NCBI GenBank assembly: GCA_010671905.1
Contig: JAAHII010000001.1
Coordinates: forward strand, 6,286,026 to 6,350,025
DNA length: 64,000 nucleotides
Direction: 5' to 3'
Origin: Leptolyngbya sp. SIOISBB
GTDB taxonomy: Bacteria; Cyanobacteriota; Cyanobacteriia; Phormidesmidales; Phormidesmidaceae
Under the pieces are notes generated by a model. It made no database searches, was not told where the DNA came from, and worked only from the letters and a program-made list of their open reading frames with translations. Position numbers and translations under genes: made by a program. Below, in pieces: positions 28,801 through 38,701 of this stretch. The first letter of the stretch is position 1, and each line of letters opens with the position of its first letter.

Positions 28801-30028
28801 CATCACTTAGGCTTTTATCTTTTGCCCAATCTTGAGCAGCTTGTAGACTTTGGCCTCGTATAAGTTGTGAGCTATCTTCACGCTTTGAGGCTAACCATAT
28901 AGAGATAGCTAAAGCATAAGGACGTAAGTTTGATAATGCATGATTTACCCAATCAAGATTAAAGACTGAAGCATAGATAGGATTATAGATTCTTAGCTCT
29001 CTGTCTGTTTCGACAACTAAACCAGACAGACGAAGCTCTTCTTGCTCTAGTTCTTCGCCAGTCGAAATCCTCCCTCTTTGGAGTATCTTTTGATAAGCGC
29101 CAAGTAGACGGCTCGCTCGCTGCTCATTATGCAATAAGCGGTTTTGAATAGTGGTTAAGTGTTCCGGTTCATCCTGAGCTTCCCAATTCTCAATCAGCTT
29201 AGTTCTAATTAATTGTTCAATACAGCGGCTTTCTTCCTCCTCCGGTATATCCTCAGGAGAAGAGGATAAAATTTGACATATTTTTTGAGTGAGAAAAGGT
29301 TGTCCGTTTGTCCACCAGAGAATTTCACTCATAACCGTCGTGGGGTTCGCGGTTTTCCCAGATAATCCTGTGGTGAGAGGTTCACTCTCATGAAGCTGAA
29401 ACCCCTTTAAGTTAATAGCTTTGCCAATATTGAAGGGCGTTCTTTCCTTGTCTTGGACTAAATCTGAAGGAGTAGCTACCCCAAATAAGGCAAAGCTTAG
29501 ACGCCTATACTCGAGCTGATCTGCTCTCCGGTTATAGCAAGCTCGAATCAGTGCGAAAAAATCATCTGTGGAAAAGTTGAGGCTTAGAACGTTATCGATT
29601 TCATCGATAAAAATAACAATGTTCTGATCTAACTCACTTAGCAGAACTTCACCTAAAAATGCTTTGAGTTGGTTCACAGACGAAAGATGCTCATGGTGCT
29701 GCAACCATTCATAAGCATCGAATGTTTCGTAGAGCTCAAAGCCATTAATCAGTGCCTCAATCACTCCTGAATACCACTGCTCAGGTGTAACCCCTGCTGT
29801 TCCAATCTCAGTCAGATCAATATCGGCACAGGCAAATCCATCTGCCCGTAACCGTTCCATCGCTCTTACTCGCAGGCTGGACTTACCCATTTGCCGCGAG
29901 TTCAATACATAACAGAACTCACCCTGCTTCAAGGCGTTGTAAAGGTCATCATCCGCCTGCCGCTTTACATAGGTAGGGGCATCCCCTGGCAGGCTACCAC
30001 CGACCTGATAGTCATAGTCGTTTGCCAT
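25826..30028 (-). CDS. AAA_35-like ATPase / TM / coiled coil / TPR / CHAT-like protein with lost catalytic residues
   Basis: The protein has 1400 residues. Residues 1-370 are an AAA_35-type ATPase (Walker [10 protein letters not shown], Walker [12 protein letters not shown]). A membrane helix lies near 455-475, a long coiled coil at about 478-595, and TPR units at about 600-930. The C-terminal third is a CHAT fold ([12 protein letters not shown] ... [13 protein letters not shown]). In active CHAT proteases the motifs read HFATHG and SACETG. Here they read HFDASI (about 1252) and SDTETT (about 1297), so both the histidine and the cysteine are gone. It starts five bases after the CHAT-TIR-AAA gene and is the last gene of the conflict operon. 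A membrane-tethered scaffold or decoy is more likely than a protease. Confidence 0.85.
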   Translation of the reverse strand: MANDYDYQVGGSLPGDAPTYVKRQADDDLYNALKQGEFCYVLNSRQMGKSSLRVRAMERLRADGFACADIDLTEIGTAGVTPEQWYSGVIEALINGFELYETFDAYEWLQHHEHLSSVNQLKAFLGEVLLSELDQNIVIFIDEIDNVLSLNFSTDDFFALIRACYNRRADQLEYRRLSFALFGVATPSDLVQDKERTPFNIGKAINLKGFQLHESEPLTTGLSGKTANPTTVMSEILWWTNGQPFLTQKICQILSSSPEDIPEEEESRCIEQLIRTKLIENWEAQDEPEHLTTIQNRLLHNEQRASRLLGAYQKILQRGRISTGEELEQEELRLSGLVVETDRELRIYNPIYASVFNLDWVNHALSNLRPYALAISIWLASKREDSSQLIRGQSLQAAQDWAKDKSLSDEDYQFLAASQRQENQEIQKALETEKAAKLEAQKILDNAQAKARRRVFTSSIASALIIISSMIFVGLSQQKVNLARQEREHISEELEFSQEKIQEIQENLTLSEEKVAIASSELRAAERQKNLASEELSASRNEFKMLNEELSSAEKSLESLNEESARKTSDLEDSIEKIDTLERQTELVEQRQIDAEESTRIAEFNLERAESNLQVALEELGNAYYLSGDFEGAAGTYQQLLDISQEAGDRRIEGRAWRNLGNTIFVSGNYQEAISNLEESLKIAQEIGEPLLELRALRDLGLAYFLLGDYGKAINYSERSVSISIRISEQTESGRALTTLGLTHIALAEQNMPSESSLFNSSQEETFTHHLEESLEFLNQSLKISQEIEDPYVEGRALAGLGLVSIYRDENTQAITYLNQSLSLMQIAGDRQGIGEVMKNLGLAHFALEEYERSSEFYNQSLRIWQALGDKANEAIVLSYLAELSVKNNQPVQAISLYRTSFEIIDQIQDSVPESLMENYEKTFSEALRSYAGLLIEENQEEEAFQILSSLRVQELTAYLPGINGAENPLLGYLQSPQPDNPLRQNVSPSLIERQIIEEYQALLDITVTETQSVDSLAEEYQLIAEQVSGFLSRPDILNKVQDINNRTVDNQSFSPQSLQEVNRFLEEKSAALLYPLMLEDRLEILLVMPGLPVLRRTVAVSRTTLNSEIIEFRRALEEPSSEVERHAQQLYDWLVDPVEVDLEVAGIETIIYVPDASLRSIPLSALHTGDSWLIEDFQVNYFTSSELTDLRSTSQIQQRFAFVTSNDEDFDQVNSYFNELFPLLPNNSERFEPNMQSTFEGLLRSLQDFSIIHFDASIISTNEPDSLYLLFSEQEAFSLEEIRSSSFTLNADLVVVSDTETTFSEVNDDGLGLLAWSYTMQNAGAKSVLSPLWQVDRSSQLIFMEKFYSEFFGGDSASKSLREAQIMFINELQEHSSGSGQDYSHPYYWSSFILYGNSL

Positions 30029-30033
30029 GCTGC

Positions 30034-32196
30034 CTACTCCTCCCCTCGCATACGGTTACTACGAAAGTATTGCCGATATAGGTCACACCGAGGCGTCACA
30101 TCATTCCCCTGCAAGTTTACTAACCCCATGCTATGGAGCTGAAAGGCATGTACCGGCTTCAGTCTCACTGGCTTATTCGATAACACGACTTCCCGAATCG
30201 CCTCTGCCAGTTCGGGATGCTGGGACAGATTCCACCAGTGTCGCCGCAGATGGTCACCATAGAGCCCTGACTCAGTAAATGCCGTTTCTAATAGCTCATC
30301 CAGTGTCAAATCCTGATGGGTAATGTGATACAGCGCCTCTCGCACCAGGTAAGGGTGTCCCCCTACCATCGACATGAGTTCCTTTACCGCATCTATTTGC
30401 CAATCTAAACCGTGCCGCTTGGCCAGGTCTAACACCTGTCCTTCGGTAAACTCAGGCAGTTCGATGGGTAGCCCTACATTAAAGGGCGACTGATGCATGT
30501 TCAGCGGAATGTACACCTCCGTTGAATGTACTACTACCAGGCGAAGCTTCTTCCAGCTGACGCGGCTTTTGCTCTTCTCATGCCAAGCTCGCAGCAGACC
30601 AAAAAAGTTTGAGGCAATTTCACTGTGCTGGAATACGAGATCCACTTCATCCAGTCCCAGCACCATCGGCTCATCCACCTGCTTCAGCAGATATCGCTCA
30701 AAGTAATTGGTACAACTCATCTTGCTGCCGATGCGAGTCTGCCAATGGTCATCCAAGCAGTCAACCAGCTCCAGTTCAGAGGTAACACTGGCACAGAACC
30801 ACTGCAAAAATGCATCCAAATCAGCAAAGACAATCTCATCGGCAAGTTGGAAACTCAAGGGCACTGTTTTGTAGCCTGCCTCTGCCGCACGGTACAGAAT
30901 TCTGGCCATCAGAGAGGTTTTACCCATCTGCCGAGGAGCCTTGATTCGAATTAGCGCACTGGGCTTCAGAATGGCTTCGTAGCATCGGGCTTCAATTGGT
31001 GGGCGTTCGACATAAAACTCAGACGCAATATCCACCTGACCCATGGGAATTTCAGGGTCGGCGACTGGACGAGGTGGCCCTTGAGAATCTCCTGTCGGTG
31101 GAGGCGACGGTGGGTCTGGGGGTTCAGACTCGGGAGCGTCATTTTGTCGTCCTGTCGCAATAATGCTCAGCACTTCTGCTAATAAGGCATCTGTATCTTG
31201 ATCAGAGCTCCACTCCCGCTGCTGAATTAGATGTAGATAGCTCCGTAGGTCATAGTTCAAAGGATCTTGAATGGGAAAGTTGACCCGAATGGGCAAAATC
31301 ACAGGCCGATGGTCGGGACGAGTGTCTCTAAACCGCTTTGCCTTACGGACCTCATCCAGCACCATCTCGCTGGTGGCGGCCTTCGGTGAGAGTAGCAGCA
31401 GAAAGTAATCAGCCTCTTCTAGGGCATCATCAATCCGTTGCGGCCAGTCATCCCCTAAGCGGATGTTCTCAGCGGCCATGAAGACGTGGTGACCTGCCGC
31501 CTTCAGCGCATCATGAAAAATCTGCGCCAATCCCTGATCGGGGTCTTTGCTGCGATAGCTAATGAAGACTTTAGCCGAAATTACAGGCGTAGAGCCCTCA
31601 GGTTCAGGAGGCTCGGCTACCTGTTCCTTTTGCCTCAGAACAGGCGTCTGCTCACCCCTCAAGTTCGCCATCTCGATCGCATTGCGACCCAGCTTATAGG
31701 CAAACTCCACATCCCTACCGGCCCCCAGTCCCCGATAAAAGCCGACCGCAAACTTCCGGGCTGCAGTATCGCCAATTGATTGGCTCATCCCAATCACAGC
31801 GTCAATATGCTGCACAATCGCGTCTGCCTGCTCATCGGAATAACAGGCATTCAGCAAGACACACTCCACCTGTTCAGCAAAGAGTTCAAAGAGATTCGCC
31901 AGAGCATCCGCACTCACCAGATTGCCAGTGCCGTTATCCCCTTCTAGGATCAGTCCTTCAGAGCCCTCCCCGTGGCCGCAAAAGTGGACGATGTTGGGTG
32001 AGTAATCAACCAAGGCTTGCTGAATATCATCTGGGGTCGCTGCTAGCTCAGCACTCACCTCGAAGCGATCGCGCTGCTTCGCCAATCGCAGCACTTCTTT
32101 AATTTCCCGCACCTCTTTGTCCAACCGCAACCGATCTGTATCAATCGGATTTGCTGCCAGAATCAAGATTCGTTTTGGGGCTTCTTTAGCGGACAT
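30034..32196 (-). CDS. CHAT protease - TIR - AAA_35 ATPase fusion
   Basis: The protein has 720 residues. Residues 8-185 are a compact CHAT domain with an intact histidine ([10 protein letters not shown], about 70) and cysteine (VLLNACYSD, about 115). Residues 209-345 are a TIR domain ([22 protein letters not shown]), with the presumed NADase glutamate in SEMVLDEV. Residues 365-720 are an AAA_35-like ATPase (Walker [11 protein letters not shown], Walker [12 protein letters not shown], and a GGHPYL sensor segment). CHAT domains cleave protein partners and TIR domains often hydrolyse NAD. Two effectors on one ATPase switch suggests proteolysis and NAD depletion triggered together. It lies 116 bp after the NACHT gene and five bases before the AAA/TPR gene. 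Confidence 0.88.
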   Translation of the reverse strand: MSAKEAPKRILILAANPIDTDRLRLDKEVREIKEVLRLAKQRDRFEVSAELAATPDDIQQALVDYSPNIVHFCGHGEGSEGLILEGDNGTGNLVSADALANLFELFAEQVECVLLNACYSDEQADAIVQHIDAVIGMSQSIGDTAARKFAVGFYRGLGAGRDVEFAYKLGRNAIEMANLRGEQTPVLRQKEQVAEPPEPEGSTPVISAKVFISYRSKDPDQGLAQIFHDALKAAGHHVFMAAENIRLGDDWPQRIDDALEEADYFLLLLSPKAATSEMVLDEVRKAKRFRDTRPDHRPVILPIRVNFPIQDPLNYDLRSYLHLIQQREWSSDQDTDALLAEVLSIIATGRQNDAPESEPPDPPSPPPTGDSQGPPRPVADPEIPMGQVDIASEFYVERPPIEARCYEAILKPSALIRIKAPRQMGKTSLMARILYRAAEAGYKTVPLSFQLADEIVFADLDAFLQWFCASVTSELELVDCLDDHWQTRIGSKMSCTNYFERYLLKQVDEPMVLGLDEVDLVFQHSEIASNFFGLLRAWHEKSKSRVSWKKLRLVVVHSTEVYIPLNMHQSPFNVGLPIELPEFTEGQVLDLAKRHGLDWQIDAVKELMSMVGGHPYLVREALYHITHQDLTLDELLETAFTESGLYGDHLRRHWWNLSQHPELAEAIREVVLSNKPVRLKPVHAFQLHSMGLVNLQGNDVTPRCDLYRQYFRSNRMRGEE

Positions 32197-32312
32197 ATGG
32201 AATTCAGCAATACCCTATTGCGACAACAAGCGTGGACTATTTTCCTAATTAGAATTGGCAGCGACCCTTTTATATACACAATCCACTTAAACCATTTAGA
32301 AGAGCAAAACAT

Positions 32313-34463
32313 TCAGAGTACGCTTAACGCATTTATTAGTGCTCGTTTGAGATTGCTGTCGATCAATTGCGTATCATCAGTAATGCGCATAGCGAGTTGC
32401 AGTGTATGTACATTGTCTGGTATTTCTAATGCCCTTTCAATGATTGGCACTGGGTCAGTAAGTAGCGCATAGAAGTAAATTACTTCTTGCCAGTTTTCAT
32501 CAGCAAAGTGGCTCATTACCTTTCGCTCACCCAAGTCCAAATTACACTCGGACAGTTCAACCGCCGCCAGGTATTCCTGAAAGGTCTTATGAGTGAATTC
32601 GTACGAATACCCTTCGCCCCCGACGAGCAATCCCGACACTTGCTGAATCTCTTCCAAAAACTTGGTTGGCGTCAGTGCTGGATCTTCATACTTTTCAGCT
32701 AGTCGTTGCTGAATCCATTCCGCTCCCTGGCGAGGCTTAAATTGTGTGGAGTTAGCTTCCATTAGCTGCAGAGCTAGTGGCTGCAAAATTGTTTGGTTAT
32801 CCGCCGCATTCGAAATAGTTAAGCGAGTTTGGCGCTGATAGGGACGATCTTCCAGCAGCAACTGAAAAATCTCTCGATAGACATCCAGCCGTCGCTGGGG
32901 TAATCGCTCTTTATACTTGTGACCTACCGCAATAATCGTCAGCAGCAGCGGATTTTTGGCTAAGTCAACTAGACTGCGGTCTGCAAACAGTTGCCGTCTT
33001 AAATCTGCTGCAGCCTTATCCGCATCATCCTGGCTCTGGGCTTTCGCTTGTTCCTCCGATAGGTGTTTGGAAGGTTCTTGTCGCTGACTTTCGATCCAGT
33101 GCCATCGCCACTTGGTTTCCCAGGCAATAAACCGATACCATTTCTCGATAAACGTGCGCTTTTGATCGTTGTTGAAATCTAAGACATCAATCCGTTCCAT
33201 CCCTTTGAACAGGCTGCTGTTGTAGCCATGGGGGCGAGAGGTCAGAATAAACTGGCTGGGATAGTTTTGCATTTGCCAGTTGGCCCAATGGCTCGCCAGT
33301 TCTCGTTGGTCGTCGGGCACTTCATCCAACCCATCTAGCATGACCAGGCATTTGCCCTGCTGCAATTTCTCCTTAAACCAGGGTTCGGGGGCTCGGAGAT
33401 CTTCGCAGCGGGGCAGCTTTTGCACCGTCTCAACAATCAACTGGGGTAGCTTGGGCTCATTGGGCGCTTTGATCTGTCCATGAAAGTCGCGAAACAAGAG
33501 CAACACGGGAATCAGCTCTTTCGCGCCCTTTTCCAAATACCCCTGATTCGAAAAGTTCAGCGTCAAAAACTGCATCAGCGTGGTTTTGCCATAGCCGGGG
33601 CCGGCAATCACCGCCATTAACCGGGCCAAAAAATGACCATCTGGGTCATTGGCTTTGGGCAATATATTCCAGATGGTCAGGTTGCGGTTTTGCAGGGTGG
33701 GGTTGCCCTGGCCGCCAGGATGCATGCGTAGCTCTACATAAATGTCTTCTAGCGCCAGTCGGGGCAAGCCGCCGTAGCCTTCAACATTGAGGTCAACGCA
33801 GCGGGTTCTCAGCGCTTCCAAATATTGCCGGTGAAATCCGGTCAGGCGGGTCAGGGTTTTATCTAGAGCATTGTCAACTGCACGGTCAATCAGCTTGCCA
33901 GAGGCTTCTCCCCGTTGCTTCATCCGGTTGCCCAAAGCTGACATTAAGCCCTGACCCAAATTCGTCATTAAGCCAGAGCCCAAACTTATTACTCTTGAAA
34001 TTATATTTATCCTATTGGTCTCTTCTTCAGAAGACATCGTTTCTTGAAGAAAAGGCGTCTTTCTCTCTATCCACTCAAAAGAAGATGCCTGCCCTAATCT
34101 CTCTTCATTCTGACAGATTACTATTCCTTCTAAGTTTAATATTTGAATGCAGCGCCCCCACTTGTTAAGGAATGAAACCCTAATATTTCCTATCCCCGCT
34201 TTGAGAGAAGCTTTCAACAAAAACTTTACTTCTCCATAGCTTCCGCCAAATCTATGAAGCACAATAGTACTCTGATTGATTGGCATACTCCTAAACATTG
34301 GCTCAGCTTCTACAACGCAGTAAACTTGATATTCCTCGTCTTCATATGGCCAGTCTTCTACAGGAAATTCAAAATCTATAGTCATCAAATAAGCTTCGCC
34401 TATCAAGGCTTTCTCTGGATAGCTTATTATCGGCCTAATAAAAAGATCCTGCTCCATTTTCAT
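32313..34463 (-). CDS. NACHT NTPase with unknown beta-rich N-terminal domain
   Basis: The protein has 716 residues. Residues 1-115 are a beta-sandwich-like domain (IDFEFPVEDWPYEDEEYQVY, then STIVLHRFGGSYGEVKFLL) that I cannot name. A linker helix follows. The NACHT domain has Walker A AGPGYGKTT (about 289), Walker B CLVMLDGLDEV (about 375) and ILTSRPHGY. The C-terminus is helical (FTHKTFQEYLAAVEL, typical of NACHT winged-helix regions) and lacks a long repeat sensor. Its start overlaps the CHAT gene stop as ATGA, so the two are coupled. It is probably the switch of the vWA/MoxR/CHAT system, with the N-terminal domain recruiting partners. Confidence 0.85.
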   Translation of the reverse strand: MKMEQDLFIRPIISYPEKALIGEAYLMTIDFEFPVEDWPYEDEEYQVYCVVEAEPMFRSMPINQSTIVLHRFGGSYGEVKFLLKASLKAGIGNIRVSFLNKWGRCIQILNLEGIVICQNEERLGQASSFEWIERKTPFLQETMSSEEETNRINIISRVISLGSGLMTNLGQGLMSALGNRMKQRGEASGKLIDRAVDNALDKTLTRLTGFHRQYLEALRTRCVDLNVEGYGGLPRLALEDIYVELRMHPGGQGNPTLQNRNLTIWNILPKANDPDGHFLARLMAVIAGPGYGKTTLMQFLTLNFSNQGYLEKGAKELIPVLLLFRDFHGQIKAPNEPKLPQLIVETVQKLPRCEDLRAPEPWFKEKLQQGKCLVMLDGLDEVPDDQRELASHWANWQMQNYPSQFILTSRPHGYNSSLFKGMERIDVLDFNNDQKRTFIEKWYRFIAWETKWRWHWIESQRQEPSKHLSEEQAKAQSQDDADKAAADLRRQLFADRSLVDLAKNPLLLTIIAVGHKYKERLPQRRLDVYREIFQLLLEDRPYQRQTRLTISNAADNQTILQPLALQLMEANSTQFKPRQGAEWIQQRLAEKYEDPALTPTKFLEEIQQVSGLLVGGEGYSYEFTHKTFQEYLAAVELSECNLDLGERKVMSHFADENWQEVIYFYALLTDPVPIIERALEIPDNVHTLQLAMRITDDTQLIDSNLKRALINALSVL

Positions 34464-35785
34464 GAATGATTTTCAAGGATTTTCAAAGTAACAAATGGAT
34501 GTCCGTAATACACGTACATAAATGTATATAGATAAAAAAGGATACTTTCCTCCTTTCGAAGCTGTGTCGTTGATGAATTGAGCTCGAAGGCTGCCTTTGC
34601 CCGAAGATTACGTAGGATTTCTGCAACTGTCAAGTTTGCGTTATTTCTGTATTCTTCAAAAAATCTCTTAGCAAATTCGAATGCATAATCATCTCTAATC
34701 TTTCCCATTGAGCCAATAACCCCTTTCGCCCCTCGCTTCAAAAAGAAGTTTGCGAAACCCATTCTAGACTCTGGATCAAAGATGTTTTTCTCATCATACT
34801 TAAGACGTCCAGAATGGCAGGAGTTCATAAACACTAAGCTTGGGCAAGCTTTAAGTGAATTAAATTTCCACCTGTGAAGCTCCATGTATGAAACCTTTTG
34901 CTTTTCACTGCTGCTCTCTCCAAAACTTAATTCATTGGTGTTTTCTCCAAAGAATCCATGACTTGCAATAAATAGTAAGCTCACTTTTGAGCTATCTTGA
35001 TCAACATGATCGAGGAAAGCACGTAAATCCGAAAAACTTTTAGTAAGAAACTGCCTTAAAATGTCAAGCTCATTTTTCGCTGATTGAAGCTCTTTGATAT
35101 TTGCATAAGCCAATATGGGACCGTCACAGCGAAGCGAATGCGTTGCCAACTGTAAATTCTTCTGTTTGCCACGCCACTCGAAATCTTCTGGATCTGGTAT
35201 ATCCTGCCAACGAACTGTTGCAAAAGATGCTCCAATCGTTGTCTCTCCCTTTCTATCAAAATCAAGCATTTCCCAGGGAATCTCAAATTTAGTGCGATCG
35301 TTTATGACCAAGCATTCCAAGGAAAGCTCACACGAGAGTCCATTTAGTTTCTTCTGGAGCTCCATAAGCCATCCTCTTACACGACGTATCTGAGAATGCT
35401 CAGATAGCCCCTTAAGGCATCCCAAAATCTCTGATGGAGAGTGGGCCATTGTCATCTGAGCATGTAATGATGTAAGTGGAGGCAAGGTGGCAATCGTTTC
35501 CAATGGAGGCATTTCGTCGTTATGAACATGAATAAAGTATTTCTTGTCTATAGATTCCACATATAAAAGGGCTGCTTCTCTAGAAAACTTTTTATCTAAA
35601 TTGGCTAGAAATTTTTCTCCTTCAACTGTCTGGTTATTGCCAGAATTTAATTTTGCTTGTTCAACCTCTGCTGCTTGAGTGATGTCATTGTCTTGAACTG
35701 TTTCTGTTTGCTTATATATTTCTGATATGGATTTTTGACTAGAAACCTGAGGATGGGTTAAGCGCTGCCGCAAAGATTTTGTCAT
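34460..35785 (-). CDS. CHAT-domain protease (intact dyad)
   Basis: The ATG at 35785 is preferred: GGAGGTGA lies eight bases upstream and the start forms TAATG with the vWA stop, while the longer GTG start at 35803 contains that site. The 441-residue product has a charged, probably disordered N-terminus (1-75), then a CHAT fold with the histidine in LLFIASHGFFG (about 273) and the cysteine in VFMNSCHSGR (about 321). The segments RMGFANFFLKRGAKGVIGS and YYGHPFVTL complete the fold. CHAT proteins are caspase-like proteases. It is coupled on both sides, to the vWA gene and the NACHT gene, so it is a core effector of the system. Confidence 0.88.
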   Translation of the reverse strand: MTKSLRQRLTHPQVSSQKSISEIYKQTETVQDNDITQAAEVEQAKLNSGNNQTVEGEKFLANLDKKFSREAALLYVESIDKKYFIHVHNDEMPPLETIATLPPLTSLHAQMTMAHSPSEILGCLKGLSEHSQIRRVRGWLMELQKKLNGLSCELSLECLVINDRTKFEIPWEMLDFDRKGETTIGASFATVRWQDIPDPEDFEWRGKQKNLQLATHSLRCDGPILAYANIKELQSAKNELDILRQFLTKSFSDLRAFLDHVDQDSSKVSLLFIASHGFFGENTNELSFGESSSEKQKVSYMELHRWKFNSLKACPSLVFMNSCHSGRLKYDEKNIFDPESRMGFANFFLKRGAKGVIGSMGKIRDDYAFEFAKRFFEEYRNNANLTVAEILRNLRAKAAFELNSSTTQLRKEESILFYLYTFMYVYYGHPFVTLKILENHS

Positions 35786-37734
35786 TAAATATTCACCTCC
35801 CACAAATCTTCTAGTGGTGGTGGGATATTCACGGTTCTTGCTTGCATTGCCCGCGCCAGTTCCAGAGGTAACTTAGGGTAGTATATTGGCTGCGGATTTA
35901 ATAGAATTGAATTCACTCCATTCAACTGCCCAATTTGTTTCGCTATCATCAGGGCATCATCAATTCCCTGTTGCTTTACTTGCAAAAATGGCTCTATATT
36001 CCCTGAATGACTTATCTTTAGAGGCACATTTCCTCGACCATCTGTAAGCACAACTAGCGTCGCTTGCTGTATCTGACTGCGCCCATGTTGTAACGCATGG
36101 CGCAAAGTCTGTAAGGCTGACTCTAGACCATGTGCTAATGGTGTTGTTCTTCCTGCTGGAGACTCAATCCCTGCACTAATACGTGGCACCAAAATGCTTC
36201 GTTCCAACATCTTGCTTGCCCGCAGCTCTGAAGCGTTTATCTTTCCATTTACTTTCTTTTTATTCAGAGCCATTCCTACTTGCACTAGGCACACACTTGC
36301 TCTCTCCTGATAGGCCCAACTCAAATAGGGCAGTAGCGTATCTTGCCATTGGCATTTCCTCAAACAGGTATGGTCTATGACAAGTACCAGCATCTGCTCT
36401 GCAATAGGAGCCCGGCGATAACATCGCAAATCAGCTGAAGACAGTGTTAATTTCCCACTCTGCTCGGGTATTCTTTGTCGCCGAATAGACTGATACTTTG
36501 CTGCCTCAGTCAACGTGCTTACTAGAGCCAGGTCCTGGGTTGTTCTGGTCGGTTCTACACCAATCACCAATCCTCTTCCAACCGTTTCCATTTGGAACCT
36601 TCGTGGAGGCAATTTCAAAGACATCACCTCTCTATCAATCGGTGCCACATCCTCTGGATAAGGCTCACTGGGAAGCTCTAAATCTATTAGAGGCTTTGGC
36701 CCAAATGCTTTTGTCTGGTCAGGAGCATAAACTGGTCGAGGAACTGAATTACCTCCTGTGTCCGCTACCAGGGTGGACTTAGGATGCGTGGTCTGTGGGA
36801 GAATAGCAGCCTGCTCATCTTCCCAAGCTGACTCCTGAGATTGTGAGAGTTGTGGTGTATCGAGAGTTTCCAAATCCTCCAAAGGCAGTTGCAGACCAAT
36901 TATTTCAGCAACCTTGTCTACTTGTGCTGCAGTCACTTGAGTTGTTTGCGTTAATTGGGCATGGGTTAAGGCCAGCCGTGCTAGCGTGAAAGATCTGCGT
37001 GGACTGTAGACCTCCAATACTGATGTGTAAGTTTCTACTCGCTTCAAACTATCTAGCGTCAGCTTAGGAAAACGACCAGTCGCTTGCTTCAAGCTCTGCC
37101 TGAGTTCTGAAGAAAGTTCTTCCCTAAAGACGTTCTCGGAGTCTTGCTTCGCCTCTAGCAAATTCAGCACTGTGCCCACTCGATCTACTATCGGTAAAAC
37201 CTTACCCGTCAATCGCAAGGCAAATCGATCTAATAGATGAGGCGAAACCGCTCCAATCTGCTCCTTGGCACATCCTGCCAACCAACAGAGATTTGGCTGC
37301 CAATATTGTCTCTGTCCGTGTCGCTCTAGATGCGCTACTGATGCTCCCATCAAACTTACACAGGCTCGTGCTCCGGCTAAACTCAACTTTGCCAAGTCCG
37401 GAATCACTAGCAACCGTAGCTCATCGCTTCTATCTTCAGAACCTAGCAGTCCTGCCTGCCAAACCACAGTTGTTCCTTCAGCATCCGCTGTTGGTGCAAT
37501 GGAAAGTTTTCCCCACAGGTCATCTTCCGAATCCATTGAACTCAGTTGTACTACTTTCGGCGCTGACTCCGTTACTTCTAACATTTGGGCTAACACCCGA
37601 GCATAAGCTCGTAGTACCTTAGGATCCGCATCAAATACCAACACCGATCGCAGGCCCGGCTGCAATGCTGCACAAGCTAATCCCCTCACCAGTGGGTTAT
37701 CTAGCGTTATCGGTAAGGACGTGGCAACCACCAT
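35785..37734 (-). CDS. ChlD-like vWA protein of a MoxR-vWA conflict system
   Basis: The protein has 649 residues. The first 230 resemble the inactive AAA half of ChlD/BchD, with no Walker A. An acidic and proline-rich linker spans about 290-400. The C-terminal vWA domain ends in the ChlD signatures RTTPLAHGLESAL and VVLTDGRGNVPL. The metal site that should read D-x-S-x-S is D-H-T-C-L (about 450), so it is degenerate. In Mg chelatase ChlD pairs with ChlI; here the partner is the AAA+ gene directly upstream (TAATATG junction). Its position among CHAT, NACHT and Trypco1 genes argues for a conflict-system chaperone and not chlorophyll synthesis. The stop overlaps the CHAT start by one base. Confidence 0.82.
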   Translation of the reverse strand: MVVATSLPITLDNPLVRGLACAALQPGLRSVLVFDADPKVLRAYARVLAQMLEVTESAPKVVQLSSMDSEDDLWGKLSIAPTADAEGTTVVWQAGLLGSEDRSDELRLLVIPDLAKLSLAGARACVSLMGASVAHLERHGQRQYWQPNLCWLAGCAKEQIGAVSPHLLDRFALRLTGKVLPIVDRVGTVLNLLEAKQDSENVFREELSSELRQSLKQATGRFPKLTLDSLKRVETYTSVLEVYSPRRSFTLARLALTHAQLTQTTQVTAAQVDKVAEIIGLQLPLEDLETLDTPQLSQSQESAWEDEQAAILPQTTHPKSTLVADTGGNSVPRPVYAPDQTKAFGPKPLIDLELPSEPYPEDVAPIDREVMSLKLPPRRFQMETVGRGLVIGVEPTRTTQDLALVSTLTEAAKYQSIRRQRIPEQSGKLTLSSADLRCYRRAPIAEQMLVLVIDHTCLRKCQWQDTLLPYLSWAYQERASVCLVQVGMALNKKKVNGKINASELRASKMLERSILVPRISAGIESPAGRTTPLAHGLESALQTLRHALQHGRSQIQQATLVVLTDGRGNVPLKISHSGNIEPFLQVKQQGIDDALMIAKQIGQLNGVNSILLNPQPIYYPKLPLELARAMQARTVNIPPPLEDLWEVNI

Positions 37735-37735
37735 A

Positions 37736-38650
37736 TTAGAGCTTCAGAATTTCTTTTACCTTGTCGGTATCCTCTTCGTTCCAGGAAATTTGGCTACCTT
37801 GCATGACCTCAGGCTGCCGATGCTGGAGTACCATCGATGCTACTTCAGCAATGTGCTTATTTGCCACCTGCTTCGCACTCTGCCGTGCTGCATAAGCCTT
37901 TGCTGCCAGCGCCATGACATAATCACCTCGATTCCCCTCTGCCTCGAATGCCTGGGTCAGTTTCACACAGCTCTCTGCTGCTTTTCGAGGCACCTTAACG
38001 TTATAAAATTGGGCTTTTGCATCCTTCAGGCTTTGGCACAGCTCCTGGTTTTCCGCTTCAGCTTCCACCAGATAGTCAGAGGTCTGACCATCCTTTTCCG
38101 CCATCAGTGCTTCATCGAAGTCCATTACTGTTTGAAGAATCTTGAGCCGTTTCTCTGGTTTCTCCTCCGCTGACACATTCACCATCACACCAAAGCGATC
38201 TAATAGCTGAGGTCGCAAATTACCCTCTTCTGGGTTCATCGTCCCAACAAGGGTGAACGAAAGCTGCTTCTCCTCTACATTCTGGGCTTCTCGCTGCACT
38301 ACCAGCACCCCTGTCGAGGTCACATCCAGGATGATGTTAACGATATGGTCATCCAACAGATTCACCTCATCGATGTAGAGCATACCTTTGCGATCGGCAT
38401 CCTCTAGCAAACCCTCCTGGCGTACAGGCTTGCTATTGATCATCAGCTCATCAATCTTCCAGCCACCGACCACTCGGTCTTCCGTGGCGTTGATAGGCAG
38501 TGTTACTGGCAGCTCCCCATGCATCATCTGAGCAAATGCACGTACCGCTGTGGATTTCCCCGTTCCTCTCTGACCACTAATCAACACCCCCCCTAATCGA
38601 GGCGCAATGTAAGCCAGTTCCAGGGCTAGTTTCAATGCCTCCTGGCCCAC
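37736..38650 (-). CDS. MoxR/ChlI-like AAA+ ATPase (start uncertain)
   Basis: The product has 304 residues from GTG 38650. Walker A is SGQRGTGKST (about 22-31) and Walker B MLYIDEVNLLDD (about 89-100). FTLVGTMNPEEG and LLDRFGV are sensor and arginine-finger segments, so all ATPase motifs are present. The family N-terminus normally reads P[FY]S.IVGQE, and this sequence (PYSQIVGQEAL) is encoded, but its first residues lie upstream of the GTG, where the frame has only ATT and CTG codons back to the Trypco1 TGA at 38702. So the start may be ATT or CTG, GTG may give a slightly trimmed protein, or the TGA may be read through. It works with the vWA protein as an AAA+/vWA pair. Confidence 0.82.
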   Translation of the reverse strand: MGQEALKLALELAYIAPRLGGVLISGQRGTGKSTAVRAFAQMMHGELPVTLPINATEDRVVGGWKIDELMINSKPVRQEGLLEDADRKGMLYIDEVNLLDDHIVNIILDVTSTGVLVVQREAQNVEEKQLSFTLVGTMNPEEGNLRPQLLDRFGVMVNVSAEEKPEKRLKILQTVMDFDEALMAEKDGQTSDYLVEAEAENQELCQSLKDAKAQFYNVKVPRKAAESCVKLTQAFEAEGNRGDYVMALAAKAYAARQSAKQVANKHIAEVASMVLQHRQPEVMQGSQISWNEEDTDKVKEILKL

Positions 38651-38701
38651 AATTTGGGAATAGGGCAGAATCCGAATTCTCTTTTTTGTTTTGCACCGTG
38701 C

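Noticed and set aside
37721-38173. 150-codon plus-strand frame opposite the MoxR gene
   Set aside because: Shadow of the AAA+ coding sequence, whose Walker and sensor motifs are on the minus strand.
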